Positions 1 to 5,543 of a DNA stretch of 7,583 nt are shown one piece after another. The translations under genes were made by a program, and so were the position numbers. The notes under the pieces are model-generated. The model was given only the letters and a program-made list of their open reading frames with translations. It did not search any database and was not told the origin of the DNA. Location of the stretch: NCBI GenBank assembly GCA_034433795.1, contig DAOUAE010000069.1, forward strand, positions 1-7,583. Direction: 5' to 3'. How positions within the stretch are numbered: the first letter of the stretch is position 1; each line of letters starts with the position of its first letter. This DNA is from DAOUAE01 sp034433795 (GTDB lineage: Bacteria > Chloroflexota > UBA6077 > FW602-bin22 > DAOUAE01).

Positions 1-1
1 G

Positions 2-910
2 TTCCGCGGTGTCTTCGCGATCCCCGTGACCCCGTTCGACCGCCACGGCGCGGTGGATGAGGCCGCGCTGCGCCGGGTGGTCGCGTTCACCCTGGCCTGC
101 GGGGCCCACGGCCTGGTGGCCCCGGTCAACGCCAGCGAGTTCTCCAGCCTCTCCGACGCCGAACGCCAGCGGGTGGCCGAGATCGTCGTCGCAGAGGCCG
201 CCGGCCGGGTGCCGGTGGTCATCGGCGTCAGCGGGGTCAGCACCGAGGTGGCGGTCCAGTTCGCCCGCCACGCCCGGGCCATCGGGGCCGACGCCATCAT
301 CGCCCTGCCCCCCTACGTCCGCCGGGCCAGCCCGGAGGAGATATCCGCCTACTACGCCGCCCTGGATCGGGCCTTCGCCGGCCCCATTTTCATCCAGAAC
401 TGCCTGCCCCCGGTCGGCACTCCCCTCTCGGCGGATCTTCTGGCCCGACTGGTCCGCGACCTCGACCACGTGCAATACATCAAAGAGGAGACCCTGCCCC
501 CCGGCCAGATGATCACCCGCGTCCGGGAACTGGCCGGCCCCGCCCTCCAGGGCGTGATGGGCGGGCTGGCCGGCAAGTTCCTGCTGGACGAGTACCGCCG
601 GGGCGCCTGCGGCACGATGCCGGCCTGCGAGGTGGTCGATATCCACGTCCAGATCTGGGAGGCCCTGGAGGCCGGCGACTGGACCCGCGCCCGGGCCCTC
701 CACACCCGCCTCCTGCCGCTCCTGGTCTTCGAATCGAATTTCGGGGTCGCCGCCTACAAAGAGGTCCTGCGCCGCCGGGGCGTCCTGGAGTGCACCTACG
801 TCCGGGCCCCCGGCACCCCACGCCTGGACGCCTACGACCAGGCCGAACTCCAGGCCATCCTCGAAGACCTCGCCCCCCTCTTCCGCCAGCCCGCCCCACA
901 CCCGGCCTGA
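2..910 (+). CDS. DHDPS/N-acetylneuraminate lyase-superfamily aldolase or dehydratase, 5'-truncated by window edge
   Basis: Class I (Schiff-base) lyase of the dihydrodipicolinate synthase superfamily, a cytoplasmic TIM barrel acting on pyruvate-type keto acids or keto-deoxy sugar acids. The frame is open to the left edge and reads FRGVFAIPVTPFD. The GTG at 26 is therefore the Val of the conserved N-terminal PVTPF motif, not a start; only a few residues should be missing from the roughly 302 visible. The Schiff-base Lys is in YIKEE (codon 482-484). The usual GTTGE motif is replaced by VNASE. The PPYY-type motif is PPYVRR, with Val where the second Tyr normally sits. The YNxP catalytic Tyr is replaced by Gln in IQNCLPP (codon 395-397). 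This argues against a true DapA and suggests a sugar-acid dehydratase/aldolase branch such as keto-deoxy-sugar-acid enzymes. The next gene, 32 bases downstream, is an acid-sugar dehydratase homologue, so the two probably form an operon for sugar-acid breakdown. Family call is firm; substrate is unknown. Confidence 0.9.
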   Translation, partial: FRGVFAIPVTPFDRHGAVDEAALRRVVAFTLACGAHGLVAPVNASEFSSLSDAERQRVAEIVVAEAAGRVPVVIGVSGVSTEVAVQFARHARAIGADAIIALPPYVRRASPEEISAYYAALDRAFAGPIFIQNCLPPVGTPLSADLLARLVRDLDHVQYIKEETLPPGQMITRVRELAGPALQGVMGGLAGKFLLDEYRRGACGTMPACEVVDIHVQIWEALEAGDWTRARALHTRLLPLLVFESNFGVAAYKEVLRRRGVLECTYVRAPGTPRLDAYDQAELQAILEDLAPLFRQPAPHPA

Positions 911-927
911 CCCGACCGATGCCCGCC

Positions 928-936
928 GGAAGGAGG
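928..936 (+). promoter_or_regulatory. Shine-Dalgarno site fixing the start of the enolase-superfamily gene
   Basis: GGAAGGAGG lies 6 bases before the ATG at 943. It selects this ATG over the longer in-frame extension back to 790, which would run far into the upstream gene and encode an Arg/Pro-rich non-family peptide. Confidence 0.85.
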
Positions 937-942
937 CCACCG

Positions 943-2094
943 ATGCGCATCCGGGCCGTCAAGACCATCGTCGTCGGCAACCCCTGGAAGAACTGGGTCT
1001 TCGTCAAGGTCGAGACCGATGAGGGCCTGGTCGGCTGGTCCGAGGCCACGATGGGGCTGAACACCCGCCCGGTCGAGGCGGCCCTCCACGAACTGGCCCC
1101 CCTGTACCTGGGCGCCGACCCGCGGCAGATCAACGCCCTCTGGGACCGGCTCCACAAAGGCCTTTATCTACCGACCCACGCCGTGGCCCTCACCGCCATG
1201 ACCGCCCTGGAGATCGCCTGCTGGGACCTCCTGGGCCAGGCCCTGGGCGTCCCGGTCCACCAGCTGCTGGGCGGCGCGGTCCGCCACCGCGTCCGGGCCT
1301 ACGCCAACGGCTGGTACCAGGGCCCGCGCGACCCGGCCTTCTTCGCCGAGCGCGCCCAGCAGGTGGTGGCCATGGGCTACACCGCCCTGAAGTTCGACCC
1401 CTTCGGCGCCGCCTACCGCTTCCTGGACCCGGAGGAGGAGAAGCGCGCGCTGGCCCTGGTCCGGGCCGTCCGCCAGGCGGTCGGCGACCAGGTGGACCTC
1501 ATCATCGAGGGCCACGACCGCTTCAGCCTCTCGACCGCCATCCGCCTGGGCCGGGCCCTGGCCGAGTTCCGTCCGCTCTGGTTCGAGACGCCGGTAATGT
1601 CCACCGATATCGCCGCCACCGCCGAGGTCGCCCGCCAGATCCCGGTGCCGGTGGCCAGCGGGGAGCGCTTCACCACCCTGCGCGAGTTCCGCGACCTCCT
1701 GGCCACCGGCGTCATCGACATCATCCAGCCGGAGACCCTCCACGTCGGCGGCTTCTCGGGGATGCAGAAGATCGCCGGGCTGGCCGCCGCCTACGAGGCC
1801 TTCCTGGCCCCGCACAACGCCCAGAGCCCGCTCACCACGGTCATCAACGCCCACCTGGGCGCCGCCCTCCCCAATGTCCTCATCCAGGAGTGCTTCGACG
1901 ACTTCCTGGTCCCCTGGGCCCGCGAGGTGGTCCAGGGCAGCGTCACCATCCGCGACGGCTACCTCGTGGTGCCCGATCGCCCCGGCCTGGGCGCCACCAT
2001 CAATGAGGACCTGGCCGCCCGGTACCCCTATCACGAGCGCAATTTCCTGCGCCTCTTCGAGCCCGGCTGGGAACGACGGACCGGGCAGCGCTGA
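943..2094 (+). CDS. Mandelate racemase/muconate lactonizing enzyme family protein, probable acid-sugar dehydratase
   Basis: A 383-residue enolase-superfamily enzyme, full length for the family. These enzymes abstract the proton alpha to a carboxylate with a bound divalent metal; sugar-acid members then eliminate water to give a 2-keto-3-deoxy acid. The N-terminal capping domain spans roughly residues 1-120 (VKVETDEGLVGWSEA, then ALEIACWDLLGQALGVPVHQLLGG). The barrel follows: KFD with Lys150 as candidate base, metal-ligand positions Glu189 (EGH), Glu215 (FETP) and Glu241 (SGERF), QPE at 262-264, His291 in APHN, and IQE with Glu316. His191 and His291 suit the galactonate-dehydratase-like branch. 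Oddities are Glu at the first ligand position, commonly Asp; Thr after Glu215, where FEEP is usual; and Glu264, where the His-partner Asp of QPD is expected. The start is set by a strong ribosome binding site. The upstream DHDPS-family gene could process the keto-deoxy product (inference). Substrate unassigned. Confidence 0.9.
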   Translation: MRIRAVKTIVVGNPWKNWVFVKVETDEGLVGWSEATMGLNTRPVEAALHELAPLYLGADPRQINALWDRLHKGLYLPTHAVALTAMTALEIACWDLLGQALGVPVHQLLGGAVRHRVRAYANGWYQGPRDPAFFAERAQQVVAMGYTALKFDPFGAAYRFLDPEEEKRALALVRAVRQAVGDQVDLIIEGHDRFSLSTAIRLGRALAEFRPLWFETPVMSTDIAATAEVARQIPVPVASGERFTTLREFRDLLATGVIDIIQPETLHVGGFSGMQKIAGLAAAYEAFLAPHNAQSPLTTVINAHLGAALPNVLIQECFDDFLVPWAREVVQGSVTIRDGYLVVPDRPGLGATINEDLAARYPYHERNFLRLFEPGWERRTGQR

Positions 2095-2124
2095 CCGGAC
2101 GGGGCGTCCCCGATCCCCCCAACT

Positions 2125-2168
2125 CCCTATCACGGTTAGGTACTTACCCCCTATCATCCCCATAGGGG
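2125..2168. promoter_or_regulatory. Repeated CCCTAT elements in the leader of the two-component operon (candidate operator)
   Basis: CCCTATCA occurs twice as a direct repeat (2125-2132 and 2149-2156), exactly 24 bases apart. A third, inverted copy of the core, ATAGGG, is at 2162-2167. The second and third copies form a 7-base inverted repeat, CCCCTAT (2148-2154) and ATAGGGG (2162-2168), with a 7-base spacer. Between the direct copies, GGTA-CT-TACC (2139-2148) is another small inverted repeat. The stretch is less GC-rich than its surroundings and is the only sizeable non-coding gap in the window. TATCAT at 2152-2157 resembles a -10 box, but no convincing -35 lies at the right distance. A regulator-binding region or promoter is inferred; the repeats themselves are seen directly. 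Confidence 0.45.
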
Positions 2169-2210
2169 CTGGCGCAACCCTTGCAGCGAGCGCCTACTGG
2201 AACGCTTCAC

Positions 2211-2234
2211 GCCGGCGCCGGTCCGGGCGCCGGT
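2211..2234 (+). repeat. GC-rich stem-loop in the histidine kinase leader
   Basis: CCGGCGCC (2212-2219) pairs perfectly with GGCGCCGG (2226-2233) around a 6-base loop, and G2211 and T2234 can add a G-U pair. The left arm is part of a 10-base perfect palindrome, CCGGCGCCGG (2212-2221), and GGCGCCGGT is repeated directly at 2214-2222 and 2226-2234. The hairpin ends only 7 to 9 bases before the kinase ribosome binding site, so it could form in the mRNA leader or be a protein-binding site. Only three T residues follow, so it is a poor intrinsic terminator. Confidence 0.5.
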
Positions 2235-2241
2235 TTGGGGT

Positions 2242-2251
2242 GGGGAGGAGG
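2242..2251 (+). promoter_or_regulatory. Shine-Dalgarno site of the histidine kinase gene
   Basis: GGGGAGGAGG lies 7 bases before the ATG at 2259. It decides the start: the in-frame TTG at 2181 has no comparable site and would put the GC hairpin inside the coding region. Confidence 0.85.
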
Positions 2252-2258
2252 TCGTCCG

Positions 2259-3278
2259 ATGGAGATTCCCGCCACCACGCACCCTCTCGTCCAGCGCACC
2301 CGTCCGCCGCTGCGCCTGGCGGAGACCCACGCCCAGGTCCTCCAGCAGGCCATCGGTTTGAGTGGCGCCCCCTCGGCGCTGGCGCTCGTCCGCCTCAGCC
2401 GCCTGGTCCGCCGTCAGGCGGCCACGGCCGCCCTGCACGGCTCGAGCCTGCGCACGCTCTTCCGTCAGCTCCGGCAGCTCTTCACCACCGCGCTGGGCGG
2501 CCCGAATGGCGACCAGCCGGCCGCGGGGCCGGCCGTGGTGGCCCTGCGGGTGGCCGAAGCGGCGGTGAACGGCTATCTCCAGGCCGGCGGCAGCCAGACC
2601 GCTCCGGTCCGCGAGCACGCGCTCCAGGTGCTCGAAGAGGAGCGCCAGCGGCTGGCCCGCGAACTCCACGATGAGATCGGCCAGATCCTGACCGCCGCGC
2701 TCTTCCAGATCGACACCACCCTGGCCGACCATCCCGACGCCCCCACCGGCCTGCGCCGCGCCCTCCACGAGGTGCGGCAGCTGCTGGTCGGCGTGAGCCG
2801 CGACCTGCACCGGCTGGTCTACGACCTGCGGCCGCCGCTCCTGCACGCCCTCGGCCTGGTGCCGACTCTTGAGGCCTACCTGCGCCGCTTCGGCGAGCAC
2901 TACCGCCTGACCACCGAACTGGTCGCCCCGCCCGACTGCCGTCTGCCCGAGGCGGTCGAGACGGCCCTTTTCCGCATCGCCCAGGAGGCCCTCACCAATA
3001 TCGCCCGCCACGCCGCCGCTCACACGGTGCGGATCGAACTCCAGGTGACCCCACGACGGGTGGTCCTGACCATCCAGGACGATGGCCAGGGGTTCAACCC
3101 CCGCACACTGGCCCGGACCCCCGGCCGCGCTCTGGGCCTGCTGGGAATGCGGGAGCGCGCCCGCCAGCTCGGCGGCACCCTCAGCATCTGCTCCGCCCCC
3201 GGCGCCGGCACCACGGTCCGCGTCAGCCTGCCCCGGTCCGGACGCCGGTCCACACTCGCGCCGAAAGGAGACCGCTGA
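2259..3278 (+). CDS. Cytoplasmic sensor histidine kinase, NarL/DegS/LiaS type (HisKA_3 + HATPase_c)
   Basis: A 339-residue two-component kinase that should autophosphorylate on His and pass the phosphate to the regulator encoded next. The dimerisation/phosphoacceptor domain (about 120-195) contains RELHDEIGQ with phospho-acceptor His137; HDEIGQ also carries the DxxxQ pattern linked to phosphatase activity in this kinase class. LRPPLLHALGL (190-200) is the conserved box before the ATPase domain. The ATP-binding domain shows the N box (EALTNIARHA, Asn247), the G1 box (DDGQGF, 274-279) and the G2 region (GLLGMRERA, 293-301). The first ~118 residues hold no evident membrane span and no PAS, GAF or HAMP signature that I recognise; they look helical and Leu/Arg/Ala-rich. 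It is probably soluble, sensing an internal signal or working with an unseen partner. The stop codon shares one base with the regulator start (TGATG), indicating translational coupling. Confidence 0.93.
   Translation: MEIPATTHPLVQRTRPPLRLAETHAQVLQQAIGLSGAPSALALVRLSRLVRRQAATAALHGSSLRTLFRQLRQLFTTALGGPNGDQPAAGPAVVALRVAEAAVNGYLQAGGSQTAPVREHALQVLEEERQRLARELHDEIGQILTAALFQIDTTLADHPDAPTGLRRALHEVRQLLVGVSRDLHRLVYDLRPPLLHALGLVPTLEAYLRRFGEHYRLTTELVAPPDCRLPEAVETALFRIAQEALTNIARHAAAHTVRIELQVTPRRVVLTIQDDGQGFNPRTLARTPGRALGLLGMRERARQLGGTLSICSAPGAGTTVRVSLPRSGRRSTLAPKGDR
3264..3270 (+). promoter_or_regulatory. Shine-Dalgarno site of the response regulator, inside the kinase 3' end
   Basis: AAAGGAG sits 7 bases before the ATG at 3278 and lies within the last kinase codons, supporting coupled translation of the kinase and regulator. 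Confidence 0.75.
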
Positions 3279-4006
3279 TGCCGATCCGCGTTGTCCTGGT
3301 CGACGACCACACCATCGTCCGCCAGGGCGTCAAGGCCCTGCTGGCCCGCGAACCCGATATCCAGGTGGTCGACGAAGCCGCCGACGGCCCCACGGCCATC
3401 GCGGTGGTCCGGGCCGAGCGCCCCGACGTGGTGGTCCTGGATGTCCAGCTCCCGGGCCTGTCCGGCCCCCAGGTCGCCAGCGCCATCCGCGCCGCCTGGT
3501 CCCGGACGGCCATCCTGGTGCTGACCATGCACGACCACCCGGACTATGTCCTGGCGATGCTCCAGGCCGGCGCCCGGGGCTATCTCCTCAAAGAGTCGGC
3601 CAGCACCGATCTGGCGGCGGCCATCCGGGCGGTCCACCGGGGCCAGGCCATCCTGCACCCCGCCGTGGCCCGCTACGTGGTCACTCAGGTCCAGGAGACC
3701 TTCGACCACGTCACCGGCCACCCGCTGCTGACGCCCCGCGAGCGCGACCTCCTGCGGCTCATCGCCCTCGGCCTGACCAACCGCGAGATCGCCGCCCACC
3801 TGGGGGTCAGTCGTAAGACTATCGAAAACTACTGCGCCCGCCTGCTCCAGAAGCTGGGAGCCCGCAACCGGGTCGAGGCCCTGCGCACCGCCCTCCAGAG
3901 TGGACTTCTGACCGCCGAGACGCTGGCTGACGACCTAGCGCCGCTCTACGGCCACGGGCACCGGCCGGGAGTCGCCCTGGCCGACGCCGGCCAGGGCGAG
4001 GAGTAG
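3278..4006 (+). CDS. LuxR/NarL-family response regulator
   Basis: A 242-residue DNA-binding response regulator, cognate partner of the kinase just upstream. The receiver domain (about 2-120) has the acidic pair Asp9/Asp10, phospho-acceptor Asp55 (VVVLDVQLPG), Thr83 (VLTMHD) and Lys105 in YLLKES, all the canonical positions. A linker leads to a C-terminal LuxR-type helix-turn-helix at about 150-205: LLTPRERDLLRLIALGLTN, then REIAAHLGVSRKTIENY and the RVEAL end. A Pro/Gly/Asp-containing tail of roughly 35 residues follows. Phosphorylation should promote dimerisation and promoter binding. Targets are not shown; the CCCTAT repeats upstream of the operon are a possible autoregulatory site (inference). 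The last 72 bases overlap the 3' end of the convergent gene on the other strand, with no clear terminator between them. Confidence 0.95.
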   Translation: MPIRVVLVDDHTIVRQGVKALLAREPDIQVVDEAADGPTAIAVVRAERPDVVVLDVQLPGLSGPQVASAIRAAWSRTAILVLTMHDHPDYVLAMLQAGARGYLLKESASTDLAAAIRAVHRGQAILHPAVARYVVTQVQETFDHVTGHPLLTPRERDLLRLIALGLTNREIAAHLGVSRKTIENYCARLLQKLGARNRVEALRTALQSGLLTAETLADDLAPLYGHGHRPGVALADAGQGEE

Positions 4007-5488
4007 GAGGGCGCTCAGCCCCAGCCAGGCCCCTTTGACCACCACCAGGCCCGAGAGGCCCAGGCCGAGCAGCCCGCTCACCACCCCCAGGAGCCGCGTC
4101 CCCGGCAGGGCGTCGGCCAGCCGGAAGGCCAGCCAGACGTACCAGCCGGCCAGGCTGAACGGCAGGAGCACCTCGGTCGGCACAACCAGCGGGGCCTCGC
4201 CCACCAGACCGGCCGGGAGCGTCACCCCCCCGGCCGGCCAGCGCAGGACCGGGAGATACCGCCCGAGGTCCCCCAGGCCAGCGCTGGCCAGCGCCTCGCC
4301 GAGCGGCCCGCTCACCCAGGCCAGCCCCAGGGCAAAGCAGGGCAGGCTGGCCAGCTCCAGGGCCGCCTGCCGCCCCAGCGCCAGCGCTCGCTGGAGCGCC
4401 CCGGGCCGGGCCGGAGCCGGCCGGGCGGCGGCTGTCCGGGCCGCCCGCTCCCGCTCCAGCGCCGCCGCATGGGCCTGGCGCAGCCGGGCCAGCTCGAGGT
4501 CGGCCCGGGCCTGGGCGTTATCCGGGTTGAGGCGCAGCAACTCCTCCAGGCAGGTGATGACCTCCTCCACCGTCAGCGCTGTCCGCGCCCGCCAGTACCA
4601 GGCCAGTTCGCTCCGCGGATTCTGGGCGCAGGCCAGGACGAAGGCCCGGTGGGCGGCCTCCTCGCGGCCGGCCTTGAGCGCCTGGAGCCCCTCCAGCACC
4701 AGATCGTCGCCGGCCGCCAGCGCCGCCTGCTCGACCAGCGGCGACAGCCCCCCGCACCGCCGGCAGTGGGGCTGGCCGGCCGGGTTGGTGACCAGACAGG
4801 TCGGGCACTCCCAGCGGCTGGCCACGCCCGTCGCCGCCCGGGCGGCCTTCGCCCGCCGGCCCCGGCCTCCACTTCCCGACGTCCGCCGCCCGGTCGAACC
4901 CGTCCGCACACTGCGCTCCTGTGTCTCCACGCCTTCGGCCTCCCCAGAAGAGTCCACCCCGGCCAGGGCCAGCGCCGGCCGCCGGCGCTCCCGGACCTGC
5001 GCCCACCAGACCGCCAGCTGCCGGGCCAGCGTCGGCCGGATCCGCGTCGTCCACTGCCGCCAGAGCCAGTCGGCGCTGACCCGCAGCCCCAGCCGCAGAT
5101 AGGGCGCGACCTCGACCCAGGCCGAACGAACGATCTGGATCCCCAGGATCACCGCCGCCACCGCCGCCCGGAACCAGCTGGCCCGCTGGGTGGCGTGCTC
5201 CAGCAGATCGAACTGCTCACGCACCCCATCCCGGAAACGCTGCCAGGCGCCCCGCACGCCACCGGCCGGCGCCGTCGGCGCCACCATCAGCCAGGGACAG
5301 CGGGGATGGTTCGGGGTCAGGCAGAACCGCTGCTGGTGCAGCAGATCGATCCGCTGCCGCTGCATCCAGAGATAGCACCGGTGCTCGGCCGACGGTCCCT
5401 CCAGCCGATGGAAGGGGTCGGCCACCAGCCCCAGATACGGACAGATCCTGGCCTCGCTGATCGACGGCGGCGAGACCCGTGCGCGCAT
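3935..5488 (-). CDS. Multidomain membrane protein of the tad operon: Cys/His module, zinc ribbon, TPR-like repeats, C-terminal membrane segments
   Basis: A 517-residue protein, not a member of a family I can name. Residues 16-65 form a Cys/His-rich module: CPYLGL (Cys16), HRC (His36, Cys38), HQ (His51), CL (Cys56) and CPW (Cys64), a possible metal or Fe-S site that I recall from Chloroflexota proteins. Residues 105-125 are moderately hydrophobic. A basic Gly/Ser/Arg linker (about 170-222) precedes a zinc ribbon, CPTC (228-231) and CRRC (242-245). TPR-like helices follow (about 261-337: EGLQALKAGREEAAHRAFVLA, then LRLNPDNAQARADLELARL), then an Ala/Arg-rich helix. The C-terminus has hydrophobic stretches near 378-400, 440-458, 466-484 and 488-503. 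I chose the ATG at 5488 because AGAGGAGGG lies 6 bases upstream; the longer frame to 5632 would overlap tadC with an unrelated Ser/Arg-rich peptide. It follows tadC by 55 bases and occupies the place of TPR protein TadD, so a pilus assembly or regulatory role is possible but unproven. It overlaps the convergent response-regulator gene by 72 bases. Confidence 0.82.
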   Translation of the reverse strand: MRARVSPPSISEARICPYLGLVADPFHRLEGPSAEHRCYLWMQRQRIDLLHQQRFCLTPNHPRCPWLMVAPTAPAGGVRGAWQRFRDGVREQFDLLEHATQRASWFRAAVAAVILGIQIVRSAWVEVAPYLRLGLRVSADWLWRQWTTRIRPTLARQLAVWWAQVRERRRPALALAGVDSSGEAEGVETQERSVRTGSTGRRTSGSGGRGRRAKAARAATGVASRWECPTCLVTNPAGQPHCRRCGGLSPLVEQAALAAGDDLVLEGLQALKAGREEAAHRAFVLACAQNPRSELAWYWRARTALTVEEVITCLEELLRLNPDNAQARADLELARLRQAHAAALERERAARTAAARPAPARPGALQRALALGRQAALELASLPCFALGLAWVSGPLGEALASAGLGDLGRYLPVLRWPAGGVTLPAGLVGEAPLVVPTEVLLPFSLAGWYVWLAFRLADALPGTRLLGVVSGLLGLGLSGLVVVKGAWLGLSALLLLALAGVGQGDSRPVPVAVERR

Positions 5489-5494
5489 AACCGT

Positions 5495-5503
5495 CCCTCC
5501 TCT
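5495..5503 (-). promoter_or_regulatory. Shine-Dalgarno site of the 517-residue protein gene
   Basis: On the minus strand AGAGGAGGG ends 6 bases before the ATG at 5488, fixing the start so that the Cys/His module begins at residue 16. Confidence 0.8.
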
Positions 5504-5543
5504 GACCACACCGCATGCCCATGAGACCGTCAAGAGCCGCGGC

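Noticed and set aside
26..28. GTG as the start of the DHDPS-family gene
   Set aside because: It is the Val of the conserved PVTPF motif, and eight in-frame family-like codons precede it up to the window edge, so the real start is outside.
790..942. N-terminal extension of the enolase-superfamily gene
   Set aside because: It overlaps the upstream gene out of frame and gives an Arg/Pro-rich peptide; a strong Shine-Dalgarno precedes the ATG at 943.
2097..2109. GGACG-GGG-CGTCC hairpin after the dehydratase stop as a terminator
   Set aside because: Only a 5-base stem with no T tract; too weak to call an intrinsic terminator, though factor-assisted termination cannot be excluded.
2141..2147. TACTTAC as a NarL heptamer site
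   Set aside because: It matches the TACYYMT consensus at six of seven positions, but there is no second heptamer in the 7-2-7 arrangement; a single short match is not evidence.
1168..2163. Long minus-strand open frame opposite the dehydratase gene
   Set aside because: Gly/Asp/Gln-rich translation without family motifs; a typical antisense shadow of a GC-rich gene whose plus-strand product is clearly recognisable.
2154..3023. Minus-strand open frame opposite the histidine kinase
   Set aside because: Low-complexity translation in the shadow of a kinase with intact H, N and G boxes.
4469..5524. Long plus-strand open frame opposite the 517-residue protein
   Set aside because: Pro/Arg/Gln-rich product with no motifs, whereas the minus strand has Cys motifs, TPR-like helices, membrane segments and a good ribosome binding site.
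5505..5533. Minus-strand promoter TTGACG (5533-5528) with TGTGGT (5510-5505) before the 517-residue protein gene
   Set aside because: The -35 match and 17-base spacing are good, but the -10 matches at only three of six positions, and transcription would begin inside the ribosome binding site. Read-through from tadC is more likely.
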